From NCBI GenBank assembly GCA_003225595.1, contig QIAR01000007.1, positions 1 through 12,733 of the forward strand: DNA of 12,733 nt. Direction: 5' to 3'. Below, piece by piece: positions 6,540 to 12,733 of this stretch. This stretch comes from Acidobacteriota bacterium (lineage in GTDB: Bacteria; Acidobacteriota; Terriglobia; Terriglobales; Acidobacteriaceae). The notes under the pieces were generated by a model. It worked only from the letters and a program-made list of their open reading frames with translations. It had not been told where the DNA came from and made no database searches. Numbering within the stretch: the first letter of the stretch is position 1; the number at the start of each line of letters is the position of its first letter. The position numbers and the translations under genes are program-made.

Positions 6540-6566
6540 CGTCCCCAATGGCGTTGCCGGAGCGCC

Positions 6567-7493
6567 GTGCTGAGGGCGATCTTTATTGCACTCTCAGAGA
6601 GCCGCTGGCTGCGCGGAGTCGCCGAGCGCTCCGCGATTGGTCAGCGCATGTCGGGTCGCTTCGTAGCTGGCACACAAGTCGAGGAGGTGCTCCGAGCGAC
6701 AGAGGCGGTCAATCGCAGAGGCGCTAGTGTCTCCATCGACAACCTGGGCGAGAACGTGGCCAATATCGAAGAGGCGCGCTCCAGCGCCGCCCTTTACCAC
6801 CAACTCCTCGATGCCATCGCTGAACGCAAGCTGAACGCGAATATTAGCCTCAAGCTCACCCACATGGGTCTCGATGTTGACGAAAATCTCGCCCGCGAAC
6901 TTGTGACTGGCCTGGTGGCGAAGGCCGCGACCATGGTGCCGCGGAATTTTGCTCGCGTGGATATGGAGGGCTCTGCCTACACGCAGCGCACGCTTGACTT
7001 CGTCCACGAGTTGCACCGCTTGCCCGGCAATCAGGGTTGCGTTGGCGCGGTGATCCAGGCTTACATGCGGCGGGCGGAAAGCGACGTTCAAAAGCTTCTC
7101 GCTGACAGCATCCGCATTCGCCTCTGCAAGGGCGCATACAAGGAGCCGCCGGAGATTGCGTTTCAGAAAAAGTCTGAGGTCGACGCCAATTATGTCAAGC
7201 TGATGAAGACTTTAATGAAGAGCAGCATCTATCACGGCCTGGCAACACATGATGAGAAAATTATCACCGAAGCAAAGAGCTTCGCGGCGCGTGAGGGCAT
7301 TCCTCGGGAAGCATTTGAATTCCAGATGCTCTACGGTATCCGTCGGGATCTGCAGCATAGCCTCGTGCGTGACGGTTGGCGCATGCGCGTCTACATTCCA
7401 TTCGGCACGGAGTGGTATCCATATCTGATGCGTCGTCTGGCGGAGCGTCCAGCGAATGTGTTGTTCGTTGTTAGAAACCTGTTCCGTGCGTAG
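6567..7493 (+). CDS. Monofunctional proline dehydrogenase (FAD-dependent)
   Basis: A 308-residue TIM-barrel enzyme that oxidises L-proline to pyrroline-5-carboxylate with FAD and feeds electrons to the quinone pool. Family motifs run in order: SIDNLGENV (56-64), ISLKLTHMGLDV (93-104), RVDMEGSAYT (130-139), VIQAYMRRAESD (162-173), RLCKGAYKEP (185-194), ATHDEK (226-231), EFQMLYGIRRD (251-261), VYIPFGTEWYPYLMRRLAERP (275-295). The last of these includes the paired Arg residues that hold the substrate carboxylate. The length fits monofunctional bacterial enzymes, not bifunctional PutA. The start is GTG 6567, preceded by CGGAG; the ATG at 6548 is in another frame that soon stops. No pyrroline-5-carboxylate dehydrogenase gene lies next to it within the window, so the second step must be encoded elsewhere. 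Confidence 0.95.
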   Translation: MLRAIFIALSESRWLRGVAERSAIGQRMSGRFVAGTQVEEVLRATEAVNRRGASVSIDNLGENVANIEEARSSAALYHQLLDAIAERKLNANISLKLTHMGLDVDENLARELVTGLVAKAATMVPRNFARVDMEGSAYTQRTLDFVHELHRLPGNQGCVGAVIQAYMRRAESDVQKLLADSIRIRLCKGAYKEPPEIAFQKKSEVDANYVKLMKTLMKSSIYHGLATHDEKIITEAKSFAAREGIPREAFEFQMLYGIRRDLQHSLVRDGWRMRVYIPFGTEWYPYLMRRLAERPANVLFVVRNLFRA

Positions 7494-7843
7494 GATTTCT
7501 TTGCTGCAGTTTCACGCAGATCAGGGCAGATAAATCGCGAACAGTTGGGTTAGAGACGCAGTTTGCTGCCCCTCGGTTTCATGTACCTCCAACGCTGGTG
7601 TTATCCCAAGGGACCTTCAGTTCCGAAGAGCCTGCAGCGAAGTCGAAGAGATCTTGGGTGTAGGCCACAGAACTCCGCGTCCTCCGCGAACCTTCTGCGC
7701 TCTCTGCGGTAAACACTTTAAAGCACAGAGTCCACCGAGGAATGCAGCCGAGGACGCTCAAGAAGGCGCAGCAAGCCGGTCTCTAATTCTTGAAAAGCAA
7801 GGCCGAAAGCCTCGTCCAGCCCACTTTCTGCTAACATTAAAAT
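7494..7843. other. 350-nt gap with degenerate repeats, no convincing gene
   Basis: Short ORFs here on both strands show no coding signature: they are Arg/Ser/Pro-rich and match the repeats rather than any family. The gap holds two GCAGAT units 10 bp apart (7516-7531) and an inverted pair of phased repeat blocks (7673-7765). A promoter for the downstream gene is not evident, apart from an AT-rich CTAACATTAAAAT just before its start. Confidence 0.6.
7673..7765. repeat. Phased CTCCGCG/CTCTGCG repeat block with inverted copy
   Basis: CTCCGCG (7673), CTCCGCG (7682), TTCTGCG (7693) and CTCTGCG (7702) start 9-11 bp apart. Downstream, GCACAGAG, CACCGAGG and CCGAGGACGC read like diverged copies of the complementary strand. 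The block could form an imperfect hairpin centred near 7715 (TAAACACTTTAAA). Confidence 0.55.
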
Positions 7844-8698
7844 GTGGGCAATACGGACCAAACCGAACTGAGGGAATTATTCGCTGCACTCGTCGGTGCG
7901 GAGGTGGAGGATGAACGGATTGATCTGGTTCGCGCCGCCCTAATTATAGCTCGCACCGAGTATCCCGATCTCTATCTTGAAGCTTACGTCAATCGTGTCG
8001 ACGAACTGGCCCGCCGCGTCGCCGCTCATATCAGCGATGTCGACGATATCCCTAAGACCATTGCCGCCATTAACCAGGTGCTCTTCAACGAACTAGGTCT
8101 CCGCGGGAATCGCGAGGACTATTACGATCCATGTAATTCGTTTCTCAACGATGTTCTGGATCGCGGCGTAGGTATCCCCATCACGCTGGCATTGATCTAC
8201 ATGGAAGTCGCGCGCCGCATCAACCTCCCGCTAGTCGGTGTCGGCATGCCCGGACACTTTCTGCTCAAGCACTACGACATTGACGGGCGCGAAACGCTAA
8301 TCGATTGCTTCAATGGCGGCGATATTCTGAACCCGCAGGACTGCCAGCGCCGGCTCGACGAAATCTACTCCGGCCACCTGACGCTGCGTCCCGAGTTTCT
8401 CTTGGCGGTGAGCCGCCGGCAAATGCTCACCCGCATGCTCAACAACTTGAAGACGATCTATCTCTCGGCGCGGAATTTCAGGAAAGCTCTGCCCATCGTG
8501 GATTTAGTGCTGGTGATTTATCCGCGCTCACCAGAAGATGTGAAGCAGCGCGCGCTGCTGCGCTACAGCCTCCACCAGCCCAAAGGCGCTATGGAAGATC
8601 TGGAGGAGTATCTGAAAATGTCGCCCGACGCCTCCGACGCTGACGAAATCCGCCAGACCGCCCTGTCCATCCGAAGGATGCTTGCGTTGATGAATTAA
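7844..8698 (+). CDS. SirB1 / transglutaminase-like-TPR family protein
   Basis: A 284-residue protein of the SirB1_N (Transglut_core2) family. The core shows INQVLFNELGLRGN (76-89), YYDPCNSFLNDVLDRGVGIP (93-112), YMEVARRINLPLVGVGMPGHFL (119-140) and LIDCFNGGDIL (152-162). C97, H138 and D154 sit where a transglutaminase-like Cys-His-Asp triad would be expected. The C-terminal part (about 200-262) is helical and TPR-like (NFRKALPIVDLVLVIYPRSP, then a second repeat with DLEEYLKMSPDA). Activity and substrate are not established for this family. The GTG at 7844 overlaps an out-of-frame ATG and has no clear ribosome binding site, so the exact start is less certain than the gene. It stands alone between repeat-bearing gaps. 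Confidence 0.88.
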   Translation: MGNTDQTELRELFAALVGAEVEDERIDLVRAALIIARTEYPDLYLEAYVNRVDELARRVAAHISDVDDIPKTIAAINQVLFNELGLRGNREDYYDPCNSFLNDVLDRGVGIPITLALIYMEVARRINLPLVGVGMPGHFLLKHYDIDGRETLIDCFNGGDILNPQDCQRRLDEIYSGHLTLRPEFLLAVSRRQMLTRMLNNLKTIYLSARNFRKALPIVDLVLVIYPRSPEDVKQRALLRYSLHQPKGAMEDLEEYLKMSPDASDADEIRQTALSIRRMLALMN

Positions 8699-8701
8699 TG
8701 C

Positions 8702-8729
8702 CAGGTTGCAGGTCACAGGTGTCAGATCT
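8702..8729. repeat. Four-copy 7-bp tandem array after the SirB1-like gene
   Basis: CAGGTTG, CAGGTCA, CAGGTGT and CAGATCT are contiguous with exact 7-bp spacing, beginning 3 nt after the upstream stop codon. Confidence 0.75.
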
Positions 8730-8869
8730 CCGGCGCCAATGGGCGGCGGGACGCAGAATCCCTTCCGCAAATTCTTATCTCTTGCCGCATGGTTCCCTTG
8801 AGGTGGACGGGATTCCGATCAGGTTTTTCGTTGACTCCCGAAGGTTGCGAGCGACGAGCCGCGTCTATC

Positions 8870-9490
8870 CTACTCTTCCGGCGGTTCGCTCTGCCCACCC
8901 TCCGGGGACGCCAACGGCAGCCTCGATATTCCGGTTAGCAAATCGCGCTCCTTTGGCGAGAACATGCTCTTGAAGCGTTCGGACTCGAGCACCTGCTGAC
9001 GCTGTTCTGGTGGCATTTGGCGCAGACCGCGGATGGCAGTCTGCATCATCCGGCGGCGCTCCGGCGGCAAGTCTTTGATCTGCGAATAGAGTTGACGTGC
9101 CTGTTGTTTCTGCTCGGGAGTGAGGTGCTCCCAGGTCTCCATGCGATTGAGAATGCGGTCCTGCTGCTGCGGGGGCAGGCTGCTGAAATGCTGTAGCCGC
9201 TGCCGCAACTGCTGCTGCCGCTCAGGCGCAAGCCGTTTAAACTGAGGGTCATTCTCGAGGGCATTGGCCTGCTGACCGGCAGGAAGATCTTTGTAACGCC
9301 GTAGCCAGTCACCGGCATGGTGCTGCGGTTGTTTTGCTTCTCGCTGTTCTTGGCGCTGTTCCTTGCGTGGCCCTTGTTCGGCTTTCCGATTCGGAGCTTG
9401 CCGGCTTCCCTGCGCCAGGCAGGGTATAGGTCCCGCAGTCGCCAGCGCCAGACCCGCCATCGCCAGCGCCTCGATTAATTTCAACTTCAC
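8870..9490 (-). CDS. Exported DUF3106 domain protein
   Basis: A 206-residue protein with an N-terminal signal peptide (hydrophobic ALAMAGLALATAG, cleavage likely after CLA at about 26); the Cys is not in a lipobox. After a Gln/Lys/Arg-rich linker, about residues 62-190 carry the DUF3106 pattern: loosely repeated helical units of the form F/W..L.PEQ/R...L...R, e.g. RLAPERQQQLRQRLQHF, HLTPEQKQQARQLYSQIKDL and MPPEQRQQVLESERFKSMFS. This resembles periplasmic heavy-metal/stress sensor helices, but no function is proven. The GTG start has GAGG at 9497-9500 (6-nt spacing). It is the third gene in the direction of the sigma and anti-sigma genes, 215 nt after the latter; this set is commonly found together in acidobacteria as I recall, so a role in the same envelope-stress response is a fair inference. 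Confidence 0.85.
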   Translation of the reverse strand: MKLKLIEALAMAGLALATAGPIPCLAQGSRQAPNRKAEQGPRKEQRQEQREAKQPQHHAGDWLRRYKDLPAGQQANALENDPQFKRLAPERQQQLRQRLQHFSSLPPQQQDRILNRMETWEHLTPEQKQQARQLYSQIKDLPPERRRMMQTAIRGLRQMPPEQRQQVLESERFKSMFSPKERDLLTGISRLPLASPEGGQSEPPEE

Positions 9491-9520
9491 TGCTTACCTC
9501 GTCTCCCCGGGTTGGACCCT

Positions 9521-9565
9521 TAGTTCTCAGTTTTGAGTGAAAGCTCGCGAACTCGAAACTGAGAA
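9521..9565. repeat. Inverted repeat with 7-bp periodicity
   Basis: TTCTCAGTTTTGAGT (9524-9538) and ACTCGAAACTGAGAA (9551-9565) are complementary apart from one position, with a 12-nt loop. The left arm resolves into TTAGTTC, TCAGTTT, TGAGTGA (9521-9541 in T-N-AGT-N-N units), again with period 7. It lies 31 bp upstream of the DUF3106 start. Confidence 0.7.
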
Positions 9566-9578
9566 TTTATTGCATGTC

Positions 9579-9661
9579 AGCTTGTTTTCGTATCAGGGTA
9601 TCGCTTCAGCCTTACCGCAACCGGTCTGCAATAAAACTAGCTTTAGCCGCTCAGGTAAGGA
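9579..9661. repeat. Degenerate palindromic element between anti-sigma and DUF3106 genes
   Basis: On the minus strand this reads CCTTACCTGAGCGGCTAAAG, then a T-rich spacer, then GGTAAGGCTGAAGCGATACC and CTGATACGAAAACAAGC. CCTTACC and GGTAAGG are 7-bp complements. The (C)GGCTAAAG ... CTGAAGC ... CCCTGATACGAAA order resembles a dispersed acidobacterial repeat as I remember it. Its hairpins are partly decayed. Confidence 0.45.
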
Positions 9662-9705
9662 CGCCGAATTCTAAACAACCAACCTATTTAATTTCACTGT
9701 CACCA

Positions 9706-10185
9706 TCACGGATTCGCGGTCACATCCTGCTGCACTTCCAAGTCGTCCAGCACATCAAAATCAGCGTACAGTTCGTGATTCTTATCGAGCGCCTGTAGAT
9801 CGCCCACTGCGGTGCCTGGTTCGAGCTTTTCAAGCGCCACGGGTCTCACGGGCGGAACCTTGCTGCGATCGCCGCGAAATAAGCCCACGCCCACCGCAAT
9901 CATCATCGAAAGTGCCAATGCTAAAGCGGGTATGCGAATTCGGTGCAACCAGCCCGCCCGCAATTGCGCGGCTTCCTCCCGCAAACGCGCCTGCAGGCGC
10001 ACGTCAAAATACGGCGAAGGCTCTAGAGCCTGCCACTCATCAAGCAGCGCCATTGTCTTCCGGATGTCCTCCAGCTTGCCCGCGCAGGCCGGGCAGGCAC
10101 GGATGTGCTCCTGCGTTTCGGGCGTAACCGCGTTCAGTCCGGCGGCCAAGTCCGGCAACAGTTCGCGAATCTGGTTGCACTTCAT
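9706..10185 (-). CDS. Zinc-finger anti-sigma factor, single-pass membrane protein
   Basis: A protein of 159 residues from ATG 10185, or 161 from ATG 10191. The N-terminal cytoplasmic zf-HC2/ZAS domain has the HxxxCxxC signature (H27, C31, C34 from the shorter start; sequence HIRACPACAG) plus an upstream Cys at position 3. One membrane helix follows at about 83-103 (IPALALALSMMIAVGVGLF), then a periplasmic tail of about 55 residues. It should hold the neighbouring ECF sigma factor inactive until an envelope or redox signal releases it. The GAGG over the sigma-gene stop is only 2 nt from ATG 10191 but 8 nt from ATG 10185, so I prefer the latter. The sigma stop and this gene are about 10 nt apart, which implies coupled translation. 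Confidence 0.88.
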   Translation of the reverse strand: MKCNQIRELLPDLAAGLNAVTPETQEHIRACPACAGKLEDIRKTMALLDEWQALEPSPYFDVRLQARLREEAAQLRAGWLHRIRIPALALALSMMIAVGVGLFRGDRSKVPPVRPVALEKLEPGTAVGDLQALDKNHELYADFDVLDDLEVQQDVTANP

Positions 10186-10196
10186 AAGCATGACCT

Positions 10197-10829
10197 CTAG
10201 ATAAAGTCTTTCAGTTGCTGGCGCAGCGTCTCGTACGCACGGAACAGCAGCGATTTGGTAGCCGATTCACTTAGCTTCAATACATCGGCAATCTGGCGAT
10301 AATCCATCTGCTGGTACTTGTGCATGATGACAGCCATCCTTTGCCGCTCCGGCAGTGCCTGTACCTTATTACGAATCGCTGCCAGCCGCTCCCGCCGTAC
10401 CAGCGCTTCCTCGGCGGTCAAGGAGCCATCGGCCACGTCCATGGTCGTGCCGGTCTCTGTATTCGGCTCATCGAGGCTGACCATGTTCTCCGGACGCTCT
10501 TGGCGGGTATCGCGTGCGTGATTCATCGCCAGATTGGTCGCAACGCGATACAGCCAGGTTGTGAACTTGGCGCTAGCTTCGTAACTCGAGCGCGAGCGGT
10601 AGACCCGTAGGAACACCTCTTGCGCAAGATCCTCAGAGACCGCCGCGTTGTGCGACATGCGGTACATGAAGTTCACCATCGCCCGACGATACTTCTGCAC
10701 CAGGTACTCGAAAGCCGACTCGTCGCCTACCTTCACCCGCAACATGACTTCGGCGTCGGTCAGCCCTTCGGCAAGTCCAGGTAAGGGGGTAGCGGTTTCT
10801 GCTTGGGCCTGGGACGCGATAGAAGTCAT
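10197..10829 (-). CDS. ECF RNA polymerase sigma factor
   Basis: A 210-residue sigma factor with region 2 at about 36-106 (ESAFEYLVQKYRRAMVNFMY, SEDLAQEVFLRVYR, KFTTWLYRVATNLAMNHAR) and region 4 at about 148-203 (LPERQRMAVIMHKYQQMDYR, QIADVLKLSESATKSLLFRA). There is no sigma-1.1 or region 3, so it is extracytoplasmic-function type and RpoE-like. The frame is open back to GTG 11057 (286 aa), with ATGs at 10985 and 10850. I choose ATG 10829 because AGGGGAG (10838-10844) lies 8 nt before it and because the resulting length fits the family; the upstream extension is low-complexity and resembles no domain. It is followed at once by its anti-sigma factor. An autoregulated promoter would be expected in 10830-11090, but I could not identify one. 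Confidence 0.92.
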   Translation of the reverse strand: MTSIASQAQAETATPLPGLAEGLTDAEVMLRVKVGDESAFEYLVQKYRRAMVNFMYRMSHNAAVSEDLAQEVFLRVYRSRSSYEASAKFTTWLYRVATNLAMNHARDTRQERPENMVSLDEPNTETGTTMDVADGSLTAEEALVRRERLAAIRNKVQALPERQRMAVIMHKYQQMDYRQIADVLKLSESATKSLLFRAYETLRQQLKDFI

Positions 10830-10837
10830 CGCGAGGA

Positions 10838-10844
10838 CTCCCCT
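10838..10844 (-). promoter_or_regulatory. Ribosome binding site deciding the sigma factor start
   Basis: AGGGGAG on the minus strand, 8 nt from ATG 10829. The longer in-frame starts at 10850, 10985 and 11057 lack a comparable site. Confidence 0.65.
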
Positions 10845-11085
10845 GTCCATGGCAACACTGCTCACACTGGTGTTAACCCGCGCCCGTGCAGAAAGTTGCG
10901 CTTCCGTTCCGTCCGGAATGATGCCGCGATCACTTGGCGCAGAACCCGCGGCAGACGATTTATCAGGTACCCTGTCGCTCGACATCAGTGAAAACCCGTA
11001 AGCAGCGGAACTCACAGACAGCCCGCCCCGCCACACCCAGTGGGTTAAGGCTATCACGTAGGCAGGCCATGGAAAACTGTTCGTT

Positions 11086-11094
11086 TGCTATAAT
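11086..11094 (+). promoter_or_regulatory. Extended -10 promoter of tRNA-Val
   Basis: TGCTATAAT is a perfect TATAAT hexamer with a TGn extension. It lies 14 nt before the tRNA first base, so the leader would be only about 7 nt. No good -35 hexamer is present, which suits the extended -10. Confidence 0.7.
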
Positions 11095-11108
11095 ATACGA
11101 ACCGCAAT

Positions 11109-11183
11109 GGGCGCTTAACTCAGCGGTAGAGTGCCATCTTCACACGGTGGAAGTCGTAGGTTCGAATCCTACAGCGCCCACCA
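11109..11183 (+). tRNA. tRNA-Val (anticodon CAC), CCA encoded
   Basis: A full cloverleaf folds. The acceptor GGGCGCT (11109-11115) pairs with AGCGCCC (11173-11179). The D stem is ACTC/GAGT (11118-11121 with 11129-11132). The anticodon stem CCATC/GGTGG (11134-11138 with 11146-11150, one G-U pair) carries the loop TTCACAC, giving anticodon CAC at 11141-11143, which reads GTG (Val). The T arm is GTAGG-TTCGAAT-CCTAC (11156-11172). The discriminator A11180 is followed by an encoded CCA (11181-11183). The decayed integrase ends 4 nt downstream on the other strand. Confidence 0.97.
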
Positions 11184-11187
11184 TAAG

Positions 11188-12172
11188 TTACGAGCATTTG
11201 GCCGCTCTGGCTCCCGATTCGGCTCCCGATTCCAAGGAATTGCCGGATCGGACGAGCTTCTCCAGCACTACCCCTTGGGCTTCCAGTTTGTCAGCCTTAA
11301 ACCGTGGGTGCGCCAGCATATTCAGGTTTGTCCAGCGCAGCATAGCTCTCACGATCTGCGGGTTCTCGCCATTGGCCATCAGCCAGCTAGTCAGGGAGTG
11401 CCTGAAGGTGTGAAACCCAAATCGCTTCACGAACTCGCCGTCCATGCAAGCACTGCCCTCCCTGATCTCGATCACCCGGTGCGTACCGCTGCTGGCCGCA
11501 GATAGCTCTCGACCACCATCGACCCGCAGCGGGGTTTTCGCCCGCAGAGCTTGGCACTCGCGAACACGAAATCGGAGTCTTGCGCATATGCTGATTCCGA
11601 ACGCCAATCCTTGAGCAGTTGCGCAAGGATCGCATGCATCGTGACGCTGGACTTCGAGAGCTTCGTTTTTGCACCTTGCTGGATTTCGTTGTGGACATAC
11701 GTTTGCCTGATCCGGATTTCGGAACGATCCCAAAGAATGTCCCGCCATCTCAGACCGAGCAACTCGCTGGCTCTCATTCCAGTAACCGCGACAAGCACGA
11801 CCATCGTGTACTCGGGCTGCTTGAGTTGCTCTAGCACCTTTAGCGTCTGCTGCGGTGTCAACGCGACAGCCTCATACTCGGACGGGCATGAAATCCCTGT
11901 GACGTAGTGCACTGGATTGTGCTGCTCGCGAGCGGGAGCAGCCCCTCGGATTGCGCGAACGTGTACACGGTCCCCATTACGGTTTTGTATTTGTCACGCG
12001 TGCCGGGTTCAACGGAAAGTGACTTGAGCCAACTCTTTATCTGTTTGGGTTTGATCCTCACGGCGACCTGAGTACCCCAACGTGGAACCAGCACGTCATT
12101 CACAATTTGCACGTAAAGCTGCAGTATTAACCAATGCGCTTCGCCTTGCGCGGGAGCATCCGTTAGCATCAT
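11188..12172 (-). pseudogene. Decayed tyrosine recombinase (phage-type integrase)
   Basis: Three frames together read as one integrase. N-terminal SAM-like part: VPRWGTQVAVRIKPKQIKSW and EPGTRDKYKTVMGTVYTFAQ. Near 11928-11934 the frame must shift to continue as EGLLP-REQHNPVHYV. The catalytic domain then shows VAVTGMRASELLGLRWRDI with the first catalytic Arg and runs to FVFASAKLCGRKPRCGSMVV. At about 11473-11477 a second shift (one base missing in ACCGGGTGATC) leads into FVKRFGFHTFRHSLTSWLMA with the HxxR pair. Where LAHYxHGFK is usual, it reads LAHPRFKADKLEAQ (about 11298-11310), so the nucleophilic tyrosine is missing. The N-terminus is short for the family and begins 9 nt after the csaA stop. 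The 3' end abuts tRNA-Val, a classic integration target. Nothing else of an element survives. Confidence 0.85.
11209..11232. repeat. 12-bp tandem duplication in the integrase tail
   Basis: GGCTCCCGATTC occurs twice in direct, gapless succession (11209-11220, 11221-11232). It encodes ESGAESGA in the integrase C-terminal frame. Confidence 0.9.
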
Positions 12173-12180
12173 GTCCTCAT

Positions 12181-12573
12181 TCAGACCTCGTGAACAAACA
12201 TAGGGACATGTTCGCCAGTCTCAGCCTGCTCTGGTCCGTCAGGCACTCTCGATTCTGGCACCGCCAGCACCGGGGTAATGCCGTCCGGATAGCCGATGTC
12301 GAACAGCATGCCTTCCGAAACTATGCCTGCCATTTTGTGAGGCGGAAGGTTCACGACGAATAGCGCTTGCTTGCCTTCGATCTCCCGTGGATTAGAACGC
12401 TCGCGTTTCATCCCAGCCACCACCGTTCGCTTGTGATCCCCGAAATTCACTCGAAGCGCGACCAGCTTCTCCGAATTAACAACATCGCTCACGGCCTCGA
12501 TTGTGCCAACTCTAATGTCGATTTGATTCAGAACTTCAGGCGAGATCGTAGGCTTCACCTGCGCGGTCGTCAT
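12181..12573 (-). CDS. csaA: CsaA-type tRNA-binding OB-fold protein
   Basis: A 130-residue protein of the tRNA-binding domain family shared with the MetRS C-terminal domain and Trbp111. Motifs: IDIRVGTIEAVSDV (18-31), SEKLVALRVNFGDHKRTVVA (34-53), NPREIEGKQALFVVNLPPHK (61-80) and MAGIVSEGMLFDIGY (81-95), then a typical PVLAVPESRVPDG end. CsaA binds tRNA and has been linked in Bacillus to chaperone and secretion-related activity; its exact role is uncertain. The C-terminal 15-20 residues extend beyond the roughly 110-residue family norm. The ribosome binding site is weak. Downstream on the same strand the integrase remnant begins after 8 nt, so its natural terminator may have been displaced. 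Confidence 0.92.
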   Translation of the reverse strand: MTTAQVKPTISPEVLNQIDIRVGTIEAVSDVVNSEKLVALRVNFGDHKRTVVAGMKRERSNPREIEGKQALFVVNLPPHKMAGIVSEGMLFDIGYPDGITPVLAVPESRVPDGPEQAETGEHVPMFVHEV

Positions 12574-12686
12574 GCGGGAATTCTACTCGCGAGCATTCTA
12601 GGAACGCTGGGGGACGAGGCCGAATCGTTAGCCGACCGCAGTTGCTGCTAAACTCACTCGGTGCGCTGTCGCGAGGAGGCGGACAG

Positions 12687-12733
12687 ATGGTCAAGGTCAG
12701 CGTAATGTATCCGAACCACGAAGGCACGAAGTT
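12687..12733 (+). CDS. EthD-family protein, first 15 codons (3' truncated by window edge)
   Basis: ATG 12687 is preceded by AGGAGG (12674-12679) with 7-nt spacing and begins MVKVSVMYPNHEGTK, the characteristic N-terminus of EthD-domain proteins: a first beta strand with MYPN and Gly, normally followed by F/D and a DYY..KHMP motif lying beyond the window. EthD-type ferredoxin-like proteins are small (about 100 aa) and mostly of unknown function. It is divergent from csaA across a 113-nt gap. Only the start is visible, so the assignment is provisional. Confidence 0.65.
   Translation, partial: MVKVSVMYPNHEGTK

Larger units (their letters stand above)
6221..6566. other. 346-nt gap between divergent units
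   Basis: This gap should hold the promoter of the minus-strand small-protein operon and that of proline dehydrogenase. It contains a 28-codon coding-looking minus-strand fragment (6278-6364), a 7-bp tandem array (6438-6479) and a weak promoter candidate (6511-6539). I see no RNA gene or larger ORF. Confidence 0.6.

Noticed and set aside
7579..7914. Short ORFs on both strands (60 and 86 codons) in the gap before the SirB1-like gene.
   Set aside because: They are translations of the repeat blocks, lack ribosome binding sites and run partly into the neighbouring gene.
12709..12733. ACCACGAAGGCACGAAG resembles the phased repeat found after lptB.
   Set aside because: It lies in frame within the start of a gene (PNHEGTK) with a strong ribosome binding site and an EthD-like N-terminus, so it is explained as coding.
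12173..12733. Search by eye for a second copy of the tRNA-Val 3' end marking the far end of an element.
   Set aside because: No stretch resembling GGTTCGAATCCTACAGCG was found, so no attachment-site pair is claimed.
1..12733. CRISPR arrays, retrons, toxin-antitoxin pairs or defence genes.
   Set aside because: The only regular repeats are 7-bp and about 10-bp arrays without spacers; no reverse transcriptase, nuclease or toxin-like product is visible.

Overview
The window reads as a chromosomal stretch of a Gram-negative bacterium, most likely an acidobacterium (Terriglobia / Koribacter-like). That placement is an inference from three things: the lptA-lptB-rpoN-hpf gene order, a sigma/anti-sigma/DUF3106 gene set, and the style of the intergenic repeats. 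It has not been tested by any search. Most genes belong to known families, and no defence island, CRISPR array, biosynthetic cluster or intact mobile element is visible.

Left part (1-4068, + strand): the 3' end of an LptA/OstA-type lipopolysaccharide transport gene, lptB (the LPS exporter ATPase), rpoN (sigma-54, with a long Ala/Pro/Glu-rich insert) and a long-form ribosome hibernation factor (hpf). A strong intrinsic terminator at 4140-4165 closes this block. A second + strand pair follows: a DUF983 zinc-ribbon membrane protein and an exported creatininase-family protein.

Middle (5550-8698): on the minus strand lies a two-gene small-protein operon. Its first gene, a 51-residue membrane protein of the lmo0937 type, is 2 nt upstream of the second, an 83-residue exported Lys-rich protein. 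Two + strand metabolic or hypothetical genes follow: a monofunctional proline dehydrogenase (GTG start) and a SirB1/transglutaminase-like-TPR protein. The gaps around them hold repeats and no convincing genes.

Right part (8870-11057, minus strand): an ECF sigma factor, a zinc-finger membrane anti-sigma factor starting about 10 nt after it, and an exported DUF3106 protein. This looks like one stress-response transcription unit, but an inverted repeat and a degraded palindromic element separate the last gene. A tRNA-Val(CAC) with encoded CCA follows on the + strand. A decayed tyrosine integrase abuts the tRNA 3' end; it has two frameshifts, a missing catalytic tyrosine and a truncated N-terminus. 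Beyond it are a CsaA-type tRNA-binding protein (minus) and the first 15 codons of an EthD-family gene (+) that runs off the window.

The most notable non-genic pattern is a set of short tandem arrays with an exact 7-bp period. They lie at four places (3310-3344 with an inverted partner at 3392-3419; 6438-6479; 8702-8729; 9521-9565) and share a loose NNRGTNN-type unit. A second repeat type, phased at about 10 bp, lies at 1414-1483 and 7512-7765, and nested palindromes lie at 5636-5687 and 9579-9661. Together they suggest a genome rich in small dispersed intergenic repeats.
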